The notes beneath the pieces were generated by a model. The model was not told where the DNA came from and searched no databases. It saw nothing but the letters and a program-made list of their open reading frames with translations. A stretch of 37,951 bases of DNA, taken from NCBI GenBank assembly GCA_021816625.1, contig JAKAXM010000022.1, forward strand, positions 1 to 37,951, given 5' to 3'. Shown here in pieces: positions 1 through 7,916 of this stretch; positions within the stretch are counted from its first letter, which is position 1; the number at the start of each line of letters is the position of its first letter. Position numbers and translations under genes: made by a program. The stretch comes from Pseudomonadota bacterium (GTDB lineage Bacteria; Pseudomonadota; Gammaproteobacteria; Acidiferrobacterales; Acidiferrobacteraceae).

Positions 1-243
1 GAAAAGCGCACGGCTCGCCCGCAGGACGGCCGCGGCATCTCGTAGCGGAGCGGAGAGATCATGAGTTGCGCTGAGACCCCCAACTGCCAGGATAGTTGTC
101 GGTGTGCCAAGAAGTCGCTCTCTTGGGGAATAAGGAGCGACATGCTGTATCCAAGATGAGGGTAGGCCCCTCGCACGAATGGTGTCATGGCAAGCCACGG
201 CCTCGTGCGTCATCGAAGGACATGATGGGCCTGCAGCGGCCAT

Positions 244-1218
244 CTAGCGTGCGCGCCCTTTGCCCGAGGGCCGGCGAGGTCGGGCTTGCGGAGCGGCGGC
301 GACCCAGCCCTTGCGCAGACCGAGATCCACCCCTTCCGTGACCAAAAAGTCCAGGAATTCGCTGGCGGTCAGGCCAAGGTGTTTGCCTTGCAAATGGACC
401 GCGTACCAGGTGCGGCGCAAGGGAAAGCCGACGACATCGAGGATCGCCACGCGTTGCGTCTCAAGCTCCAATTCGAGGCTACTTAAGGACAGCACCGAGA
501 TGCCGAGATCGGCCATGATGGCCTGTTTTATGGCCTCACTGGAGCCGAGCTCCATGTAGGGCTCGATGCGTAGCCCATGTTCTGCGAAGAACTGGGCGGT
601 AGCGTGACGTGTTCCAGACCCCGCCTCGCGGAGCAGGAAGCGTTCCGCCCTGATCTCCTCCAAGGGAATCGCTTGGGTGCCCGCTAGGCGATGTTTCGGG
701 TGCGCGACGACCACCAAAGGATTGTCCATAAACGGGCGCACCGTAAGTTCCATGTCGTGGGGGATCTGTCCCATGACCACGAAGTCGTCTTGATTTTCGC
801 TCAAACGTTCGAGCACGCGTGCCCGGTTGGTGACGGTGAGCCGGGGCAGGACATCGGGATATGCGTGTACGAAGAGACCGAGAAAGTGCGGCATAAAAAA
901 CTTGGCGGACGTGACGACTGCGATCTTGAGAGGGCCTGCGACCTTGCCTTTCATGTCGGCCATAGAGGCCATGAGGGTCTTGAGTTGCGTCATGACGCCG
1001 AGCGCGGTCTCGTAGACCTCCTCGCCGGCGCGTGTTAAGAGCAGTTTCTTGCCGGTACGCTCGATCAGGGGTAGACCCACAGTGGCCTCTAGCCGCCGTA
1101 CCTGAATGTGTACGGCGGGTTGCGTGAGGCACAGCTCTTCGGCCGCACGGGTGTAGCTGCGATGGCGCGCCACGGCCTCAAACAGCCGCAGTTGTTGCAG
1201 TGTCCAGTGATGTATCAT
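244..1218 (-). CDS. LysR-family transcriptional regulator, CbbR-like
   Basis: This 324-residue protein has the standard LysR layout. A winged helix-turn-helix lies at about residues 5-64, with the typical run FEAVARHRSYTRAAEEL followed by LTQPAV. A linker helix and an effector-binding domain follow at about residues 93-300. Within the family it most resembles CbbR, the regulator of Calvin-cycle genes, in the VGLPL...GKKLLLT and PLKIAVVTSAKFFMPHFLGLF segments. CbbR proteins usually sit divergent from RuBisCO genes; here the divergent neighbour is a tRNA gene and no cbb gene is visible, so the target is unknown. The arginine/proline-rich tail after about residue 305 looks non-conserved. The LysR assignment is certain; the CbbR-like subtype is an inference from sequence resemblance. 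Confidence 0.9.
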   Translation of the reverse strand: MIHHWTLQQLRLFEAVARHRSYTRAAEELCLTQPAVHIQVRRLEATVGLPLIERTGKKLLLTRAGEEVYETALGVMTQLKTLMASMADMKGKVAGPLKIAVVTSAKFFMPHFLGLFVHAYPDVLPRLTVTNRARVLERLSENQDDFVVMGQIPHDMELTVRPFMDNPLVVVAHPKHRLAGTQAIPLEEIRAERFLLREAGSGTRHATAQFFAEHGLRIEPYMELGSSEAIKQAIMADLGISVLSLSSLELELETQRVAILDVVGFPLRRTWYAVHLQGKHLGLTASEFLDFLVTEGVDLGLRKGWVAAAPQARPRRPSGKGRAR

Positions 1219-1594
1219 TAACTTCGATAAATGATGACGAGGGATGATATTAAGAGTCTTTTATACGCATAGGCTATCTCCCGTCAACGCCTCGCGATGC
1301 CAACAAGGCATACAAGATGCTGATCGCGACCCAGACGGTGGCTGCTGGGCTCCCGCGGCGGCAGTGCCCGCGACGATGTACCGGGCGGTCGGCACGCAGG
1401 CCCGCTGCAAAGGCCGAGCGGGGCTGTGGGCCGGAGAAGGCCGCGAGCGGGGCAAGGATCGATTCAGGAGGGCGCTACGACCCCAGAGACACCGTGGCGC
1501 GTCGCGCGGCCATCCGGGCCGGCGCCTGTGGGCGACATGTAGGGGACGACCCCAGGTCCTCTCCGGCGCTCGACAGTTTTTTTGTCATCATGTC
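1219..1594. other. Spacer between the LysR gene and tRNA-Lys
   Basis: This is about 375 bases without a convincing gene. The overlapping short open frames on both strands lack ribosome-binding sites and encode Arg/Pro-rich sequence typical of out-of-frame GC-rich DNA. The first 45 bases next to the LysR start are AT-rich and should carry its promoter and autoregulatory site, but I cannot pick out a clear box. Confidence 0.5.
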
Positions 1595-1622
1595 TTGCCG
1601 TGAGACGAAAAGGTCTTATACT
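1595..1622 (+). promoter_or_regulatory. Sigma-70-type promoter of tRNA-Lys
   Basis: A -35 element TTGCCG (1595-1600) is separated by 16 bases from a -10 element TATACT (1617-1622). Transcription would start near 1629, a few bases before the mature tRNA 5' end at 1636, which is the normal arrangement for a single tRNA gene. Confidence 0.65.
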
Positions 1623-1635
1623 TCACCGATCAAAC

Positions 1636-1711
1636 GGGCCGTTAGCTCAGTTGGTAGAGCAGCTGACTCTTAATCAGGTGGTCCCAGGTTCGAGCCCTGG
1701 ACGGCCCACCA
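1636..1711 (+). tRNA. tRNA-Lys (anticodon CTT)
   Basis: The 76-base gene folds as a standard cloverleaf. Acceptor arm GGGCCGT pairs with ACGGCCC (1701-1707), the D-arm stem GCTC/GAGC is intact, the anticodon loop CTCTTAA carries CTT, and the T-arm contains GGTTCGA. The 3' CCA is encoded (1709-1711). It resembles the enterobacterial tRNA-Lys sequence closely. One oddity is an apparent G-G mismatch at the top of the anticodon stem (positions 27 and 43). No second tRNA follows. Confidence 0.95.
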
Positions 1712-2117
1712 ATCAATCGAGCGCGTTTAAGGTAATAACCCACTTACAAAAACGGGTCTGGGCGGCGCGCGCCAGAAATGGGTCTGCAGCGGGGACGATA
1801 AGGCGCCCCGTGCGCTCCCTGATACCCCCCCCAAACACGCGGAAAGAGAATCGACGCCGAGCGCGGACCGTAAAGCGGCCCGTTTCGCCCCCGCATGGCG
1901 ATCGGAGCCATCTGCCGGTCGCACCCGTCATCTCCAGAAAGGCCCTGTTCGGCAGGAAGCGCGATGTGACATGGATGCATGTCCGGGCCTTAAGGGGCGG
2001 CAATCAATGGAACATGAGGATAGGCAGCGCGACCCCGACGGCCATCATGAGGATGCCCGGTCGCCGCGCCGCACGGAACCCGAGAGTTGGTGTCCAGGAA
2101 CCCGGTTGCGCGAACAG
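1712..2117. other. Non-coding spacer after tRNA-Lys
   Basis: This is about 400 bases without a supportable gene. Open frames on both strands are Arg/Pro-rich, lack ribosome-binding sites and one runs through the tRNA gene. I see no clear terminator after the tRNA. Confidence 0.45.
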
Positions 2118-2597
2118 TCAGATCCCGACACCGATCCACGTCAAACCCGTTACCAGGCCCAGCATGGTGCCGAGACTGATGGCGCGGAAAATCATGAGGT
2201 GGTAGTTTCGGGTCGAGACATACAGATTTAAGCCGAGCATGGGAACCAGCATGAGCGGCAGGGTCCAGTGCCAGCGGTTGTCTGGCGATAGGCCGGTCGC
2301 CGTTTCCCTTTTTCCGACCCAGCGGCCCACGGCAAACGCGACGCTGCTCATCAGTAACAACTCCGCCAGAACAAACTGCCCCGCGTTGGCGGCAACGCCC
2401 GCCCTTGGCCACTCGAGGAACGCGATGGCGGCTATGACAAATACCGCATAGAGCCACCGGCACCACCGCTGCGTCTGCCATGACGTCCACAAGGGTTTCC
2501 CGAATCGCGCACCAACCACGCTACCGAAAGCGACTGGTAGTCCGAGCGCCATAAGCCCAGCCAAGATCCACAGACTCACCTGAAAAATCATGATCAT
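2118..2597 (-). CDS. Small multi-spanning membrane protein, function unknown
   Basis: This 159-residue protein is strongly hydrophobic, with about five predicted membrane helices (roughly residues 8-28, 48-63, 74-94, 111-127 and 140-157). There is no signal peptide cleavage site and no motif I can place in a family. The start at 2597 is preferred over the in-frame ATG at 2591 because an AGGA ribosome-binding site (2604-2607) lies six bases upstream of it. A perfect 15-base palindrome covers the start codon, which may be an operator. The gene stands alone: upstream is a long spacer and then pstA on the same strand. The membrane topology is clear; the biological role cannot be inferred. Confidence 0.7.
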   Translation of the reverse strand: MIMIFQVSLWILAGLMALGLPVAFGSVVGARFGKPLWTSWQTQRWCRWLYAVFVIAAIAFLEWPRAGVAANAGQFVLAELLLMSSVAFAVGRWVGKRETATGLSPDNRWHWTLPLMLVPMLGLNLYVSTRNYHLMIFRAISLGTMLGLVTGLTWIGVGI

Positions 2598-2607
2598 TGA
2601 TCATCCT

Positions 2608-3090
2608 TTTTCGATCCGCCTGATCGCGCCTTATGACACCGGTTACCGCAAAACGGCTGCTTGTGGCCGAGCCCGTGGGTCTATGAAAGGCGTCACGTAT
2701 CAGCGGGATGACCGCGCCAAAGCCGGCAAACCGTTCTTTACGCCCGCATTACCCGCCACGTGTCGTCCTTATCTATGCACACCGTACGGCAATACGAGCC
2801 TACTTCGCAAGACGAGGCCCCGATGGGCCTACGCAAGCCCCTTCCCGTCATGACGACAAGCTAAGTCACACCGATAACGGCAGCACATCGCAACATCGCC
2901 GCGCGCCTTTCATCTTGGCTTGGGCGAGAACGCGAAACGGCCTGCGGTATTAAAGGGCAAGGGGTCACGTTTTTTACCGTGGCGACGGGAAGGTTTTCTG
3001 TATGGGCTCTTAGAGGCAATAAGGCCCGGAGCGCGACGGGGCAGGATCTTTGTGGGGCACGACTGATAATGGCGTAAGCGGCGTGTCGCG
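2608..3090. other. Non-coding spacer between pstA and the membrane protein gene
   Basis: This region of about 480 bases separates two minus-strand genes. I see no gene with a ribosome-binding site. A 148-codon minus-strand frame at 2861-3307 overlaps the 3' end of pstA out of frame and is rejected. There is no obvious strong terminator after pstA. The promoter of the downstream membrane protein should lie here. Confidence 0.45.
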
Positions 3091-3966
3091 TCAGCGCTTC
3101 TGGGAGCCTGCGAGAGGACGGGTTCGTCGCACCAGGATGGTCAAGCCGATATTGATGAGCAGGACCATGAGGATCACGAGCAAGGCGGCCGCGAATGCCA
3201 GTGCATGGGCCGAGCGGTAAGGCTGGTTTATGAAACTCCAGATCACGTAGGTGAGATAGCCGATCGGTTCGTGAACGAGACGCCCGTTCCAGAGAAAATT
3301 GGACCATCCCGCGGTGTAGATGAGGGGCGCGGTCTCGCCCAAGGATATGGCGATCGCAAACAAGATCCCGGTCAGGATACCCGGCAAGGCGAGCGGCAAG
3401 GCGATGCGGGTGATGACGGTCAATTCACGAAAACCGAGCGCGTAACCCGCCTCGCGCAGGCCGTTTGGGACCTGGAGAAACGCGGTCTCGGTAAAACGCG
3501 CTATGTAGGGAACGACCATCAAGGCGAGCGTGATCGAGCCCGCGAGTACCGAAAACTGCCAGCCCATACCGATGACGAGCGTGACATAGCTAAAGTAGCC
3601 AAGCACGATCGAAGGCACGCCCGCCAAGACGTCGTCGAGAAAGCGCACTACCTGCCCAAAGCGGCCGCGGCCAAACTCGGAAAGATAGATTCCGGCCAGC
3701 ACCCCGACAGGCACTGCGAACACCAAAGCGCCGGAGACCAAGACCAGGGTGCCCGTGATGGCGTTTAATAAGCCCCCGGAGATGCCGTTGGTGACCTTTG
3801 TGAAAAGGGTAAACGATAGGGCCGAGAAACCCTTACGAAATACCGTAAACAGGATATCCAGCAACGGCGTTGCCACGAGCACGAAGGACGCCGCGGCGAG
3901 GGACCAGCCGAGACCGGACCACCACCGGCGTTGCGTCGTGCGCGAGAGGCTAAGTGGGCGAGACAT
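3091..3966 (-). CDS. pstA: Phosphate ABC transporter permease PstA
   Basis: This is one of the two membrane subunits of the high-affinity phosphate importer PstSCAB. The 291 residues include about six membrane helices. The cytoplasmic EAA loop is at residues 172-191 (REAGYALGFRELTVITRIALP), where the permease contacts the ATPase PstB. The length matches the family. The start lies inside the 3' end of pstC (17-base overlap), so the two permeases are translationally coupled. Downstream one would expect pstB and phoU, but a 480-base spacer follows instead, so the energising ATPase must be encoded elsewhere. The family assignment is firm. Confidence 0.95.
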   Translation of the reverse strand: MSRPLSLSRTTQRRWWSGLGWSLAAASFVLVATPLLDILFTVFRKGFSALSFTLFTKVTNGISGGLLNAITGTLVLVSGALVFAVPVGVLAGIYLSEFGRGRFGQVVRFLDDVLAGVPSIVLGYFSYVTLVIGMGWQFSVLAGSITLALMVVPYIARFTETAFLQVPNGLREAGYALGFRELTVITRIALPLALPGILTGILFAIAISLGETAPLIYTAGWSNFLWNGRLVHEPIGYLTYVIWSFINQPYRSAHALAFAAALLVILMVLLINIGLTILVRRTRPLAGSQKR

Positions 3967-4915
3967 TGCGTGCAGTCCCCGTGAGCAACCGCGCTATGAT
4001 ATTGGTGATGACCGATATGATAAAGAGGATGAGGGCGATCTCGGCCAAGGAGCGGACGGCCATGCCCGTCGGATCCTGCATGGCGCTGTCGAGCTGTGAC
4101 ACGATAAACGAGGCCATGGTCGTAATCGGGCTGTAGATATTGTCCGGGAAATAATTGAGGGCACCGCCGCTTACCATCAAGACCGCCATGGTTTCGCCCA
4201 GCGCGCGGCCGAGACCGAGAATGCAGGCCCCGATGATATTCGTCCGGACCGCAGGCAACATGGCGCGCCGGACCACCTCGAAATGGGTGGCGCCCATGGC
4301 GTAGGCCGCCTCTTTGGTTTCCGAGGGGACGCGCGCCAAGGCATCGCGGACGGTCGCGGCAATGATGGGTACGACCATGAGGGCCAGTACGATGGAGGCC
4401 GCGAGCAAGCCATAACCGCTGCCGATCGACCCCGAAAAGAAGGGTATGAAACCGAGGACGGTCCGCAGCGCGGGCCCGATGGTCCGGGACACGAGCGGCG
4501 TGAGGACCGCGTAGCCCCACAGGCCATAGACGACGCTCGGCACGGCGGCCAAGAGTTCGACTACGAAGGACAGCACGACTCGCACATTACTGCGCAGCCC
4601 TTCGGCCAAAAAGACCGCGACACCGATGCTGACCGGAATGGCGATGAGGAGCGCTATGGCGGAGGTGAGCAGGGTGCCGACAATGAAAACCAGGATGCCG
4701 TAATTGGCGCCGATTGGTACCAGCACGCCATGGCGTTTTACAGGATCGGCATAAAGATTGCCGAGGTCCCACAAGTGTCCGGTGACGAAATGCCAGCCGT
4801 TGAAGGTGAGGGCCGGCCAGGAATAGCGGGCCAGAAAGACAAGGATAGCCAGTAAAGCGAGCGGTATGAGGCTTGTAATCAGGACCAGCACGGTTCTAAA
4901 GGGTCGCAGCTTCAT
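3950..4915 (-). CDS. pstC: Phosphate ABC transporter permease PstC
   Basis: This 321-residue inner-membrane permease forms a heterodimer with PstA. It has an N-terminal helix, a long periplasmic stretch (about residues 30-70) and then the transport core. The EAA loop is at residues 202-221 (KEAAYAMGATHFEVVRRAMLP). The segment GLGRALGETMAVLMVSGG, characteristic of PstC, is at about residues 234-251. The ribosome-binding site is weak (GAGAG just upstream). The gene is separated from pstS by only 54 bases, most of which form a strong terminator hairpin, so PstC should be made at much lower levels than the binding protein. Confidence 0.95.
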   Translation of the reverse strand: MKLRPFRTVLVLITSLIPLALLAILVFLARYSWPALTFNGWHFVTGHLWDLGNLYADPVKRHGVLVPIGANYGILVFIVGTLLTSAIALLIAIPVSIGVAVFLAEGLRSNVRVVLSFVVELLAAVPSVVYGLWGYAVLTPLVSRTIGPALRTVLGFIPFFSGSIGSGYGLLAASIVLALMVVPIIAATVRDALARVPSETKEAAYAMGATHFEVVRRAMLPAVRTNIIGACILGLGRALGETMAVLMVSGGALNYFPDNIYSPITTMASFIVSQLDSAMQDPTGMAVRSLAEIALILFIISVITNIIARLLTGTARNVSPT

Positions 4916-4924
4916 AACGCTCTC

Positions 4925-4958
4925 AAAAAAAGGGCCGGGGCCTCGTGAGGCCCCGGCC
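4925..4958 (-). terminator. Intrinsic terminator/attenuator between pstS and pstC
   Basis: On the minus strand a perfect 12-base-pair GC-rich stem (GGCCGGGGCCTC paired with GAGGCCCCGGCC, two-base spacer; plus positions 4933-4958) is followed at once by seven T residues (plus positions 4925-4931). This is a textbook Rho-independent terminator. It lies inside the operon, directly after the pstS stop codon and before pstC. Confidence 0.85.
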
Positions 4959-4969
4959 GGTATGTCCCA

Positions 4970-6055
4970 TTAATGGATCTTGGCGATCTGCTTACGACTC
5001 AGGGCCGAGATCCGGGGGGGCAAGGCGATAAACCGCACCTGACGCAAGAAGCGACGGGCGTTGCCTTCCTGCGTATCGACGCACCAGGACAAGAACGCGC
5101 GCAGCGCGCTGGCCATGGCCGGGTTCGCCTGATGGTCATTTACGATCGCGTATTCGTAATTGATGATCGGGTACGAATTGGCGCCCGGGGCAAACACGAG
5201 GCTGATGCGTTCATCCGCCGGGGTCTTGGCGATGAGCTGCGCCGCTGCCGCCCCCACCGTGGCCTTGGTGGGCAAGAGGAAACGCCCGGCACGGTTCTTA
5301 AGGAGGGCCGTTCCGAGATGGGCGCGCCGCACTTCCTTCGTAAAGCTGACCCCGATATAGGCAATGGAGTAGGGGGTCTGGGCGCAGGATTGCACCATGC
5401 CCGGATTCCCTAAGGCACCCAAGCCACCGCGTACCGCCGGCCAGCTGATGGTCGTGCCGTAGCCCGTATGGGTGTTCCAGTACGGGGTCGAGAACGACAG
5501 GTACTGGCTAAAGATGAAGGTATCGCCGCTTCCGTCCGTGCGATGAATCGGCGTGATGAGGTGGTGAGGCAGACGGACGCCCGGGTTGAGGCGGGTGATC
5601 GCCGGTGCGTTCCAATAGCGGATCTGGCCGTCATAGATGCCGGCGAGCACCGGGCCGCTTAGCTTCAGGTGCACCCCGTTTAGGCCCGGAATATTGTAAT
5701 TGACGGTCTGGGCCGAGATCGCAAGCGGGATGTTCAGGATCGCCGGATTTTGCTTGACCTGCATGTTGCTCATGTAGGCGTCGGAGGCACCGATCTGCGC
5801 AACCCCAGAGATCGCCTCGGAGATACCCGTACCGCTACCCGTCCCCTGCGTGTTGATACGGACGCCGGGATGGCTATGCGTATAGGCCGGGACCCAGATA
5901 TTGAAAAGAGGGTACAGCAGGGTCGAGCCGGTTTCCGCAATGTTGATGGTGCGCGCGAAGCTCGGCGCCGACCAGAGCGTGCCGATGACGGAGAGGGCAA
6001 GCGCCGACCCCCCCACGATGCGTGGGAATGATGTCCTGCTCTTTATATTAAACAT
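4970..6055 (-). CDS. pstS: Phosphate-binding periplasmic protein PstS
   Basis: This is the periplasmic solute-binding component of the Pst importer. I place the start at 6055, giving a protein of about 361 residues. A GAGG ribosome-binding site lies six bases upstream, and the residues from MFNIKSRTSF form a good Sec signal peptide ending near APSFA. Starting further upstream would bury the signal peptide and run through the Pho box. Family motifs are GSTLLYPLF, TGSGTGISEAISG, IGASDAYM and HRTDGSGDTFIF, which contribute phosphate-coordinating Ser/Thr/Asp/Arg residues. It is the first gene of the pstS-pstC-pstA unit and is followed by a terminator, in keeping with the excess of binding protein over permease in such systems. 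Confidence 0.95.
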   Translation of the reverse strand: MFNIKSRTSFPRIVGGSALALSVIGTLWSAPSFARTINIAETGSTLLYPLFNIWVPAYTHSHPGVRINTQGTGSGTGISEAISGVAQIGASDAYMSNMQVKQNPAILNIPLAISAQTVNYNIPGLNGVHLKLSGPVLAGIYDGQIRYWNAPAITRLNPGVRLPHHLITPIHRTDGSGDTFIFSQYLSFSTPYWNTHTGYGTTISWPAVRGGLGALGNPGMVQSCAQTPYSIAYIGVSFTKEVRRAHLGTALLKNRAGRFLLPTKATVGAAAAQLIAKTPADERISLVFAPGANSYPIINYEYAIVNDHQANPAMASALRAFLSWCVDTQEGNARRFLRQVRFIALPPRISALSRKQIAKIH

Positions 6056-6079
6056 ATCTGCCTCTAGGGTTGTAAGATG

Positions 6080-6107
6080 GTCACAAAGCCTATAGTGCGT
6101 TTGTGAC
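6080..6107. repeat. 8-bp inverted repeat flanking the pstS -10 region
   Basis: GTCACAAA (6080-6087) and TTTGTGAC (6100-6107) are perfect inverted copies separated by 12 bases that include the putative -10 element. One arm overlaps the second half-site of the Pho box. The arrangement could be an operator competing with RNA polymerase, or a second half-site in the opposite orientation. Confidence 0.6.
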
Positions 6108-6120
6108 GATCCCATGACAG
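6103..6120 (-). promoter_or_regulatory. Pho box (PhoB-binding site) upstream of pstS
   Basis: Read on the minus strand the 18 bases are CTGTCAT-GGGA-TCGTCAC. They match the PhoB consensus CTGTCAT-N4-CTGTCAY in all seven positions of the first half and five of seven in the second. A -10-like TATAGG lies at 6094-6089, eight bases downstream, as expected for a class of promoters in which PhoB replaces the -35 contact. This implies induction of pstSCA by phosphate starvation. Confidence 0.75.
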
Positions 6121-6207
6121 GCTGAGCGGTGCCCATTTTAACCCAATCGCAGCGCTTTACCAGCAGGGCGCAAGGCGGTGCCTCGCGTCCTGGCCGGCAG
6201 GACGGGA

Positions 6208-7278
6208 TCAGGTGGCTGGCAGCGCACGGGTCGTCGCGGTTTCGAGGCGTGTGCGGTCCGCGGGCCGGCGCGCGAGACGGCGGCTGCGCCAGAGTCCCGC
6301 CGATAGTCCGGCAATCGCCAGGCCTACGCCGGCTGCGGCCGCAAGCGTCCCCCGGTGCAGGGTCGTCCAGACCTGCGGGCTGCGGCGAATCGAGCGGTTG
6401 GTGAAAGGTCCATGGACCGCATGGGGCCCCGGGAGGGGTTTCCAGAGATTGTTCGGGCTATTGGGGTCGGCCCGTTCCGCGGTTTGCTGGGCGCGGTAAC
6501 CAAAGCGCGCCAGATAGTGATCCAGTACGGCCGGGGCGATCTTGTTGGCCAGAATGGCCCCCACGGTCGACGCCCCGACGTCGATCTCCCGGCGGTTGTG
6601 GTGGGCCGCCCAGAGCACCGCCCGGGCCGCCACCTCGGGTTCGTAGATCGGAGGAACCGGTTGAGGTTTATGTTTCATATGGTTCTTAGACCAAGCAAAT
6701 TGTGTCGTATTCATGGCCGGCATTTGGACTACGGTGACGCGCACGCGGCTCTTGTCGTGCAGCAGTTCCGTTCGCAAGGATTCGGTGAAGCCTTCGATGG
6801 CATGCTTGGCCCCGCAATAGGCGGCCTGCAGGGGGATACCGCGATAGGCCAGGGCCGACCCGACCTGGATAATGGCCCCCTGGTCCCGGGGGAGCATGCG
6901 CTTCAAGGCAACCATGGTGCCGTAGACGTAGCCCAAATAGGTGACCTCCGTGACCCGGGCGATCTCCTCGGGCTGGAGGTGTTTTACTGGGGAGAACACC
7001 GATACCATTGCGTTATTGACCCATACCGAGATCGGGCCGAATTCCGCCTCGATGGCCCGTGCTGCGGCTTCGACCTGCTCGAAATCCGAGACGTCGGTGG
7101 GGAGCGCCAGGGCCTGGCCCCCCAGCGATTCAACCTCTCTTTTAGTCGCCTCGAGCGCCTCGCGCCCCCGGGCCAATAAACCGATCTTAGCCCCTTCGTG
7201 GGCAAACGCCCGCGCCACCGCACGTCCGTGGCCCGCGCTGGCGCCGGTAATCACTACGACCTGCTGCTGTTTTGCCAT
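6208..7278 (-). CDS. Short-chain dehydrogenase/reductase with C-terminal membrane anchor
   Basis: The 356 residues begin with a classical SDR Rossmann domain (residues 5-250). The cofactor loop is TGASAGHG (11-18), and R37 after the second strand is compatible with NADP(H). The catalytic residues are S141, Y154 and K158. The usual NNAG is present as NNAM. About 60 residues of Pro/Asn-rich linker then lead to a single hydrophobic helix (about 311-330) and a basic tail, so the enzyme is probably tethered to the inner membrane. An AGGAG ribosome-binding site precedes the start. The substrate cannot be inferred. A promoter-like element shared with the ASRT-poxB operon lies about 270 bases upstream, implying a long leader. 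Confidence 0.88.
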   Translation of the reverse strand: MAKQQQVVVITGASAGHGRAVARAFAHEGAKIGLLARGREALEATKREVESLGGQALALPTDVSDFEQVEAAARAIEAEFGPISVWVNNAMVSVFSPVKHLQPEEIARVTEVTYLGYVYGTMVALKRMLPRDQGAIIQVGSALAYRGIPLQAAYCGAKHAIEGFTESLRTELLHDKSRVRVTVVQMPAMNTTQFAWSKNHMKHKPQPVPPIYEPEVAARAVLWAAHHNRREIDVGASTVGAILANKIAPAVLDHYLARFGYRAQQTAERADPNSPNNLWKPLPGPHAVHGPFTNRSIRRSPQVWTTLHRGTLAAAAGVGLAIAGLSAGLWRSRRLARRPADRTRLETATTRALPAT

Positions 7279-7916
7279 AACGTTCTCCTTGAAAAGCGTT
7301 AAGGATTACGGGAAGGGGATCGGGCCCTCGGTGAGCGTTGCGCGAGGCCGTGCCAGGTCGCAAACCCAGACCGGCCATGCCCGTCGCCTGGGTCGGGTAG
7401 CGGGCAACGGGCTATCCCTTCGCGGATTGGACGGAAGGGGCGTCTCTGTCCGGATCAGGGCGGGCACGATCAAGGCCCTGCGGCGCTCGCGTTGGCGGCG
7501 GCCGATGCCTGCTCTCTGTGAGCCGGGTTTTGGGCTTGTCTGGGACCCTATGCTACCCGGGTGGTCCGCCGCCTTGATCCGCCTTAGGGGTGGAGCGGCG
7601 TGGCCTGCGCGCATCCACCCGGATGCGACCGCAAAGGCCCTCGAAGCTGCGGATATATGCCGTTACAATGGCCGATAGGCGCACGGCGGGATGCGGTCTT
7701 GGCAACGCTTAAGGTCGGTGACGGGGTTGCGAGCGCACGAGGCGGTGGTCACAGACCGGTTTTTGAGGCCCCGAATCCAAGGCGGCGCCGATCGCAAGAC
7801 CCGCACTACCCCCTCGAACGGGACCCTGGCGTTCTCACGGCGGATGGTCGAGAGCCCGCAGGGTCATCGGCGGCCGCGCCCGGGATATACAGATGGAGAC
7901 GGACAAGGAGCGAGAC
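7279..7916. other. Divergent intergenic region between two dehydrogenase genes
   Basis: This stretch of about 640 bases separates the minus-strand dehydrogenase from the plus-strand one. It holds copy A of the bipartite element and, near 7664-7669, a TACAAT that could be a -10 for the plus-strand gene but has no convincing -35. Open frames across it (for example 7600-7935 plus and 7306-7614 minus) are Arg/Pro-rich with no ribosome-binding sites and are not supported as genes. Confidence 0.5.
7550..7588 (-). promoter_or_regulatory. Bipartite promoter-like element, copy A
   Basis: On the minus strand the element reads CCTAAGGCGGATCAAGGC, then 14 variable bases, then GTAGCAT. It is nearly identical to copy B at 13659-13697, with one substitution and the same spacing. 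Inside it AAGGC is repeated with a 10-base period, as for a dimeric activator bound to one face of the helix near -35. TAGCAT sits where a -10 would be. It points toward the dehydrogenase gene at 6208-7278. Confidence 0.6.

Noticed and set aside
1-243. 81-codon plus-strand open frame at the left edge
   Set aside because: It overlaps the 3' end of the LysR gene and lacks a ribosome-binding site or recognisable pattern; I see nothing firm in this segment.
1582-2205. 207-codon plus-strand open frame
   Set aside because: It reads through the tRNA-Lys gene and has no ribosome-binding site or recognisable protein pattern.
2861-3307. 148-codon open frame on the minus strand
   Set aside because: It overlaps the 3' end of pstA in another frame, is Arg/Pro/Ser-rich and has no family similarity that I can see.
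6056-6136. Upstream extension of pstS
   Set aside because: It would place the signal peptide internally and run across the Pho box; the ATG at 6055 has a good ribosome-binding site.
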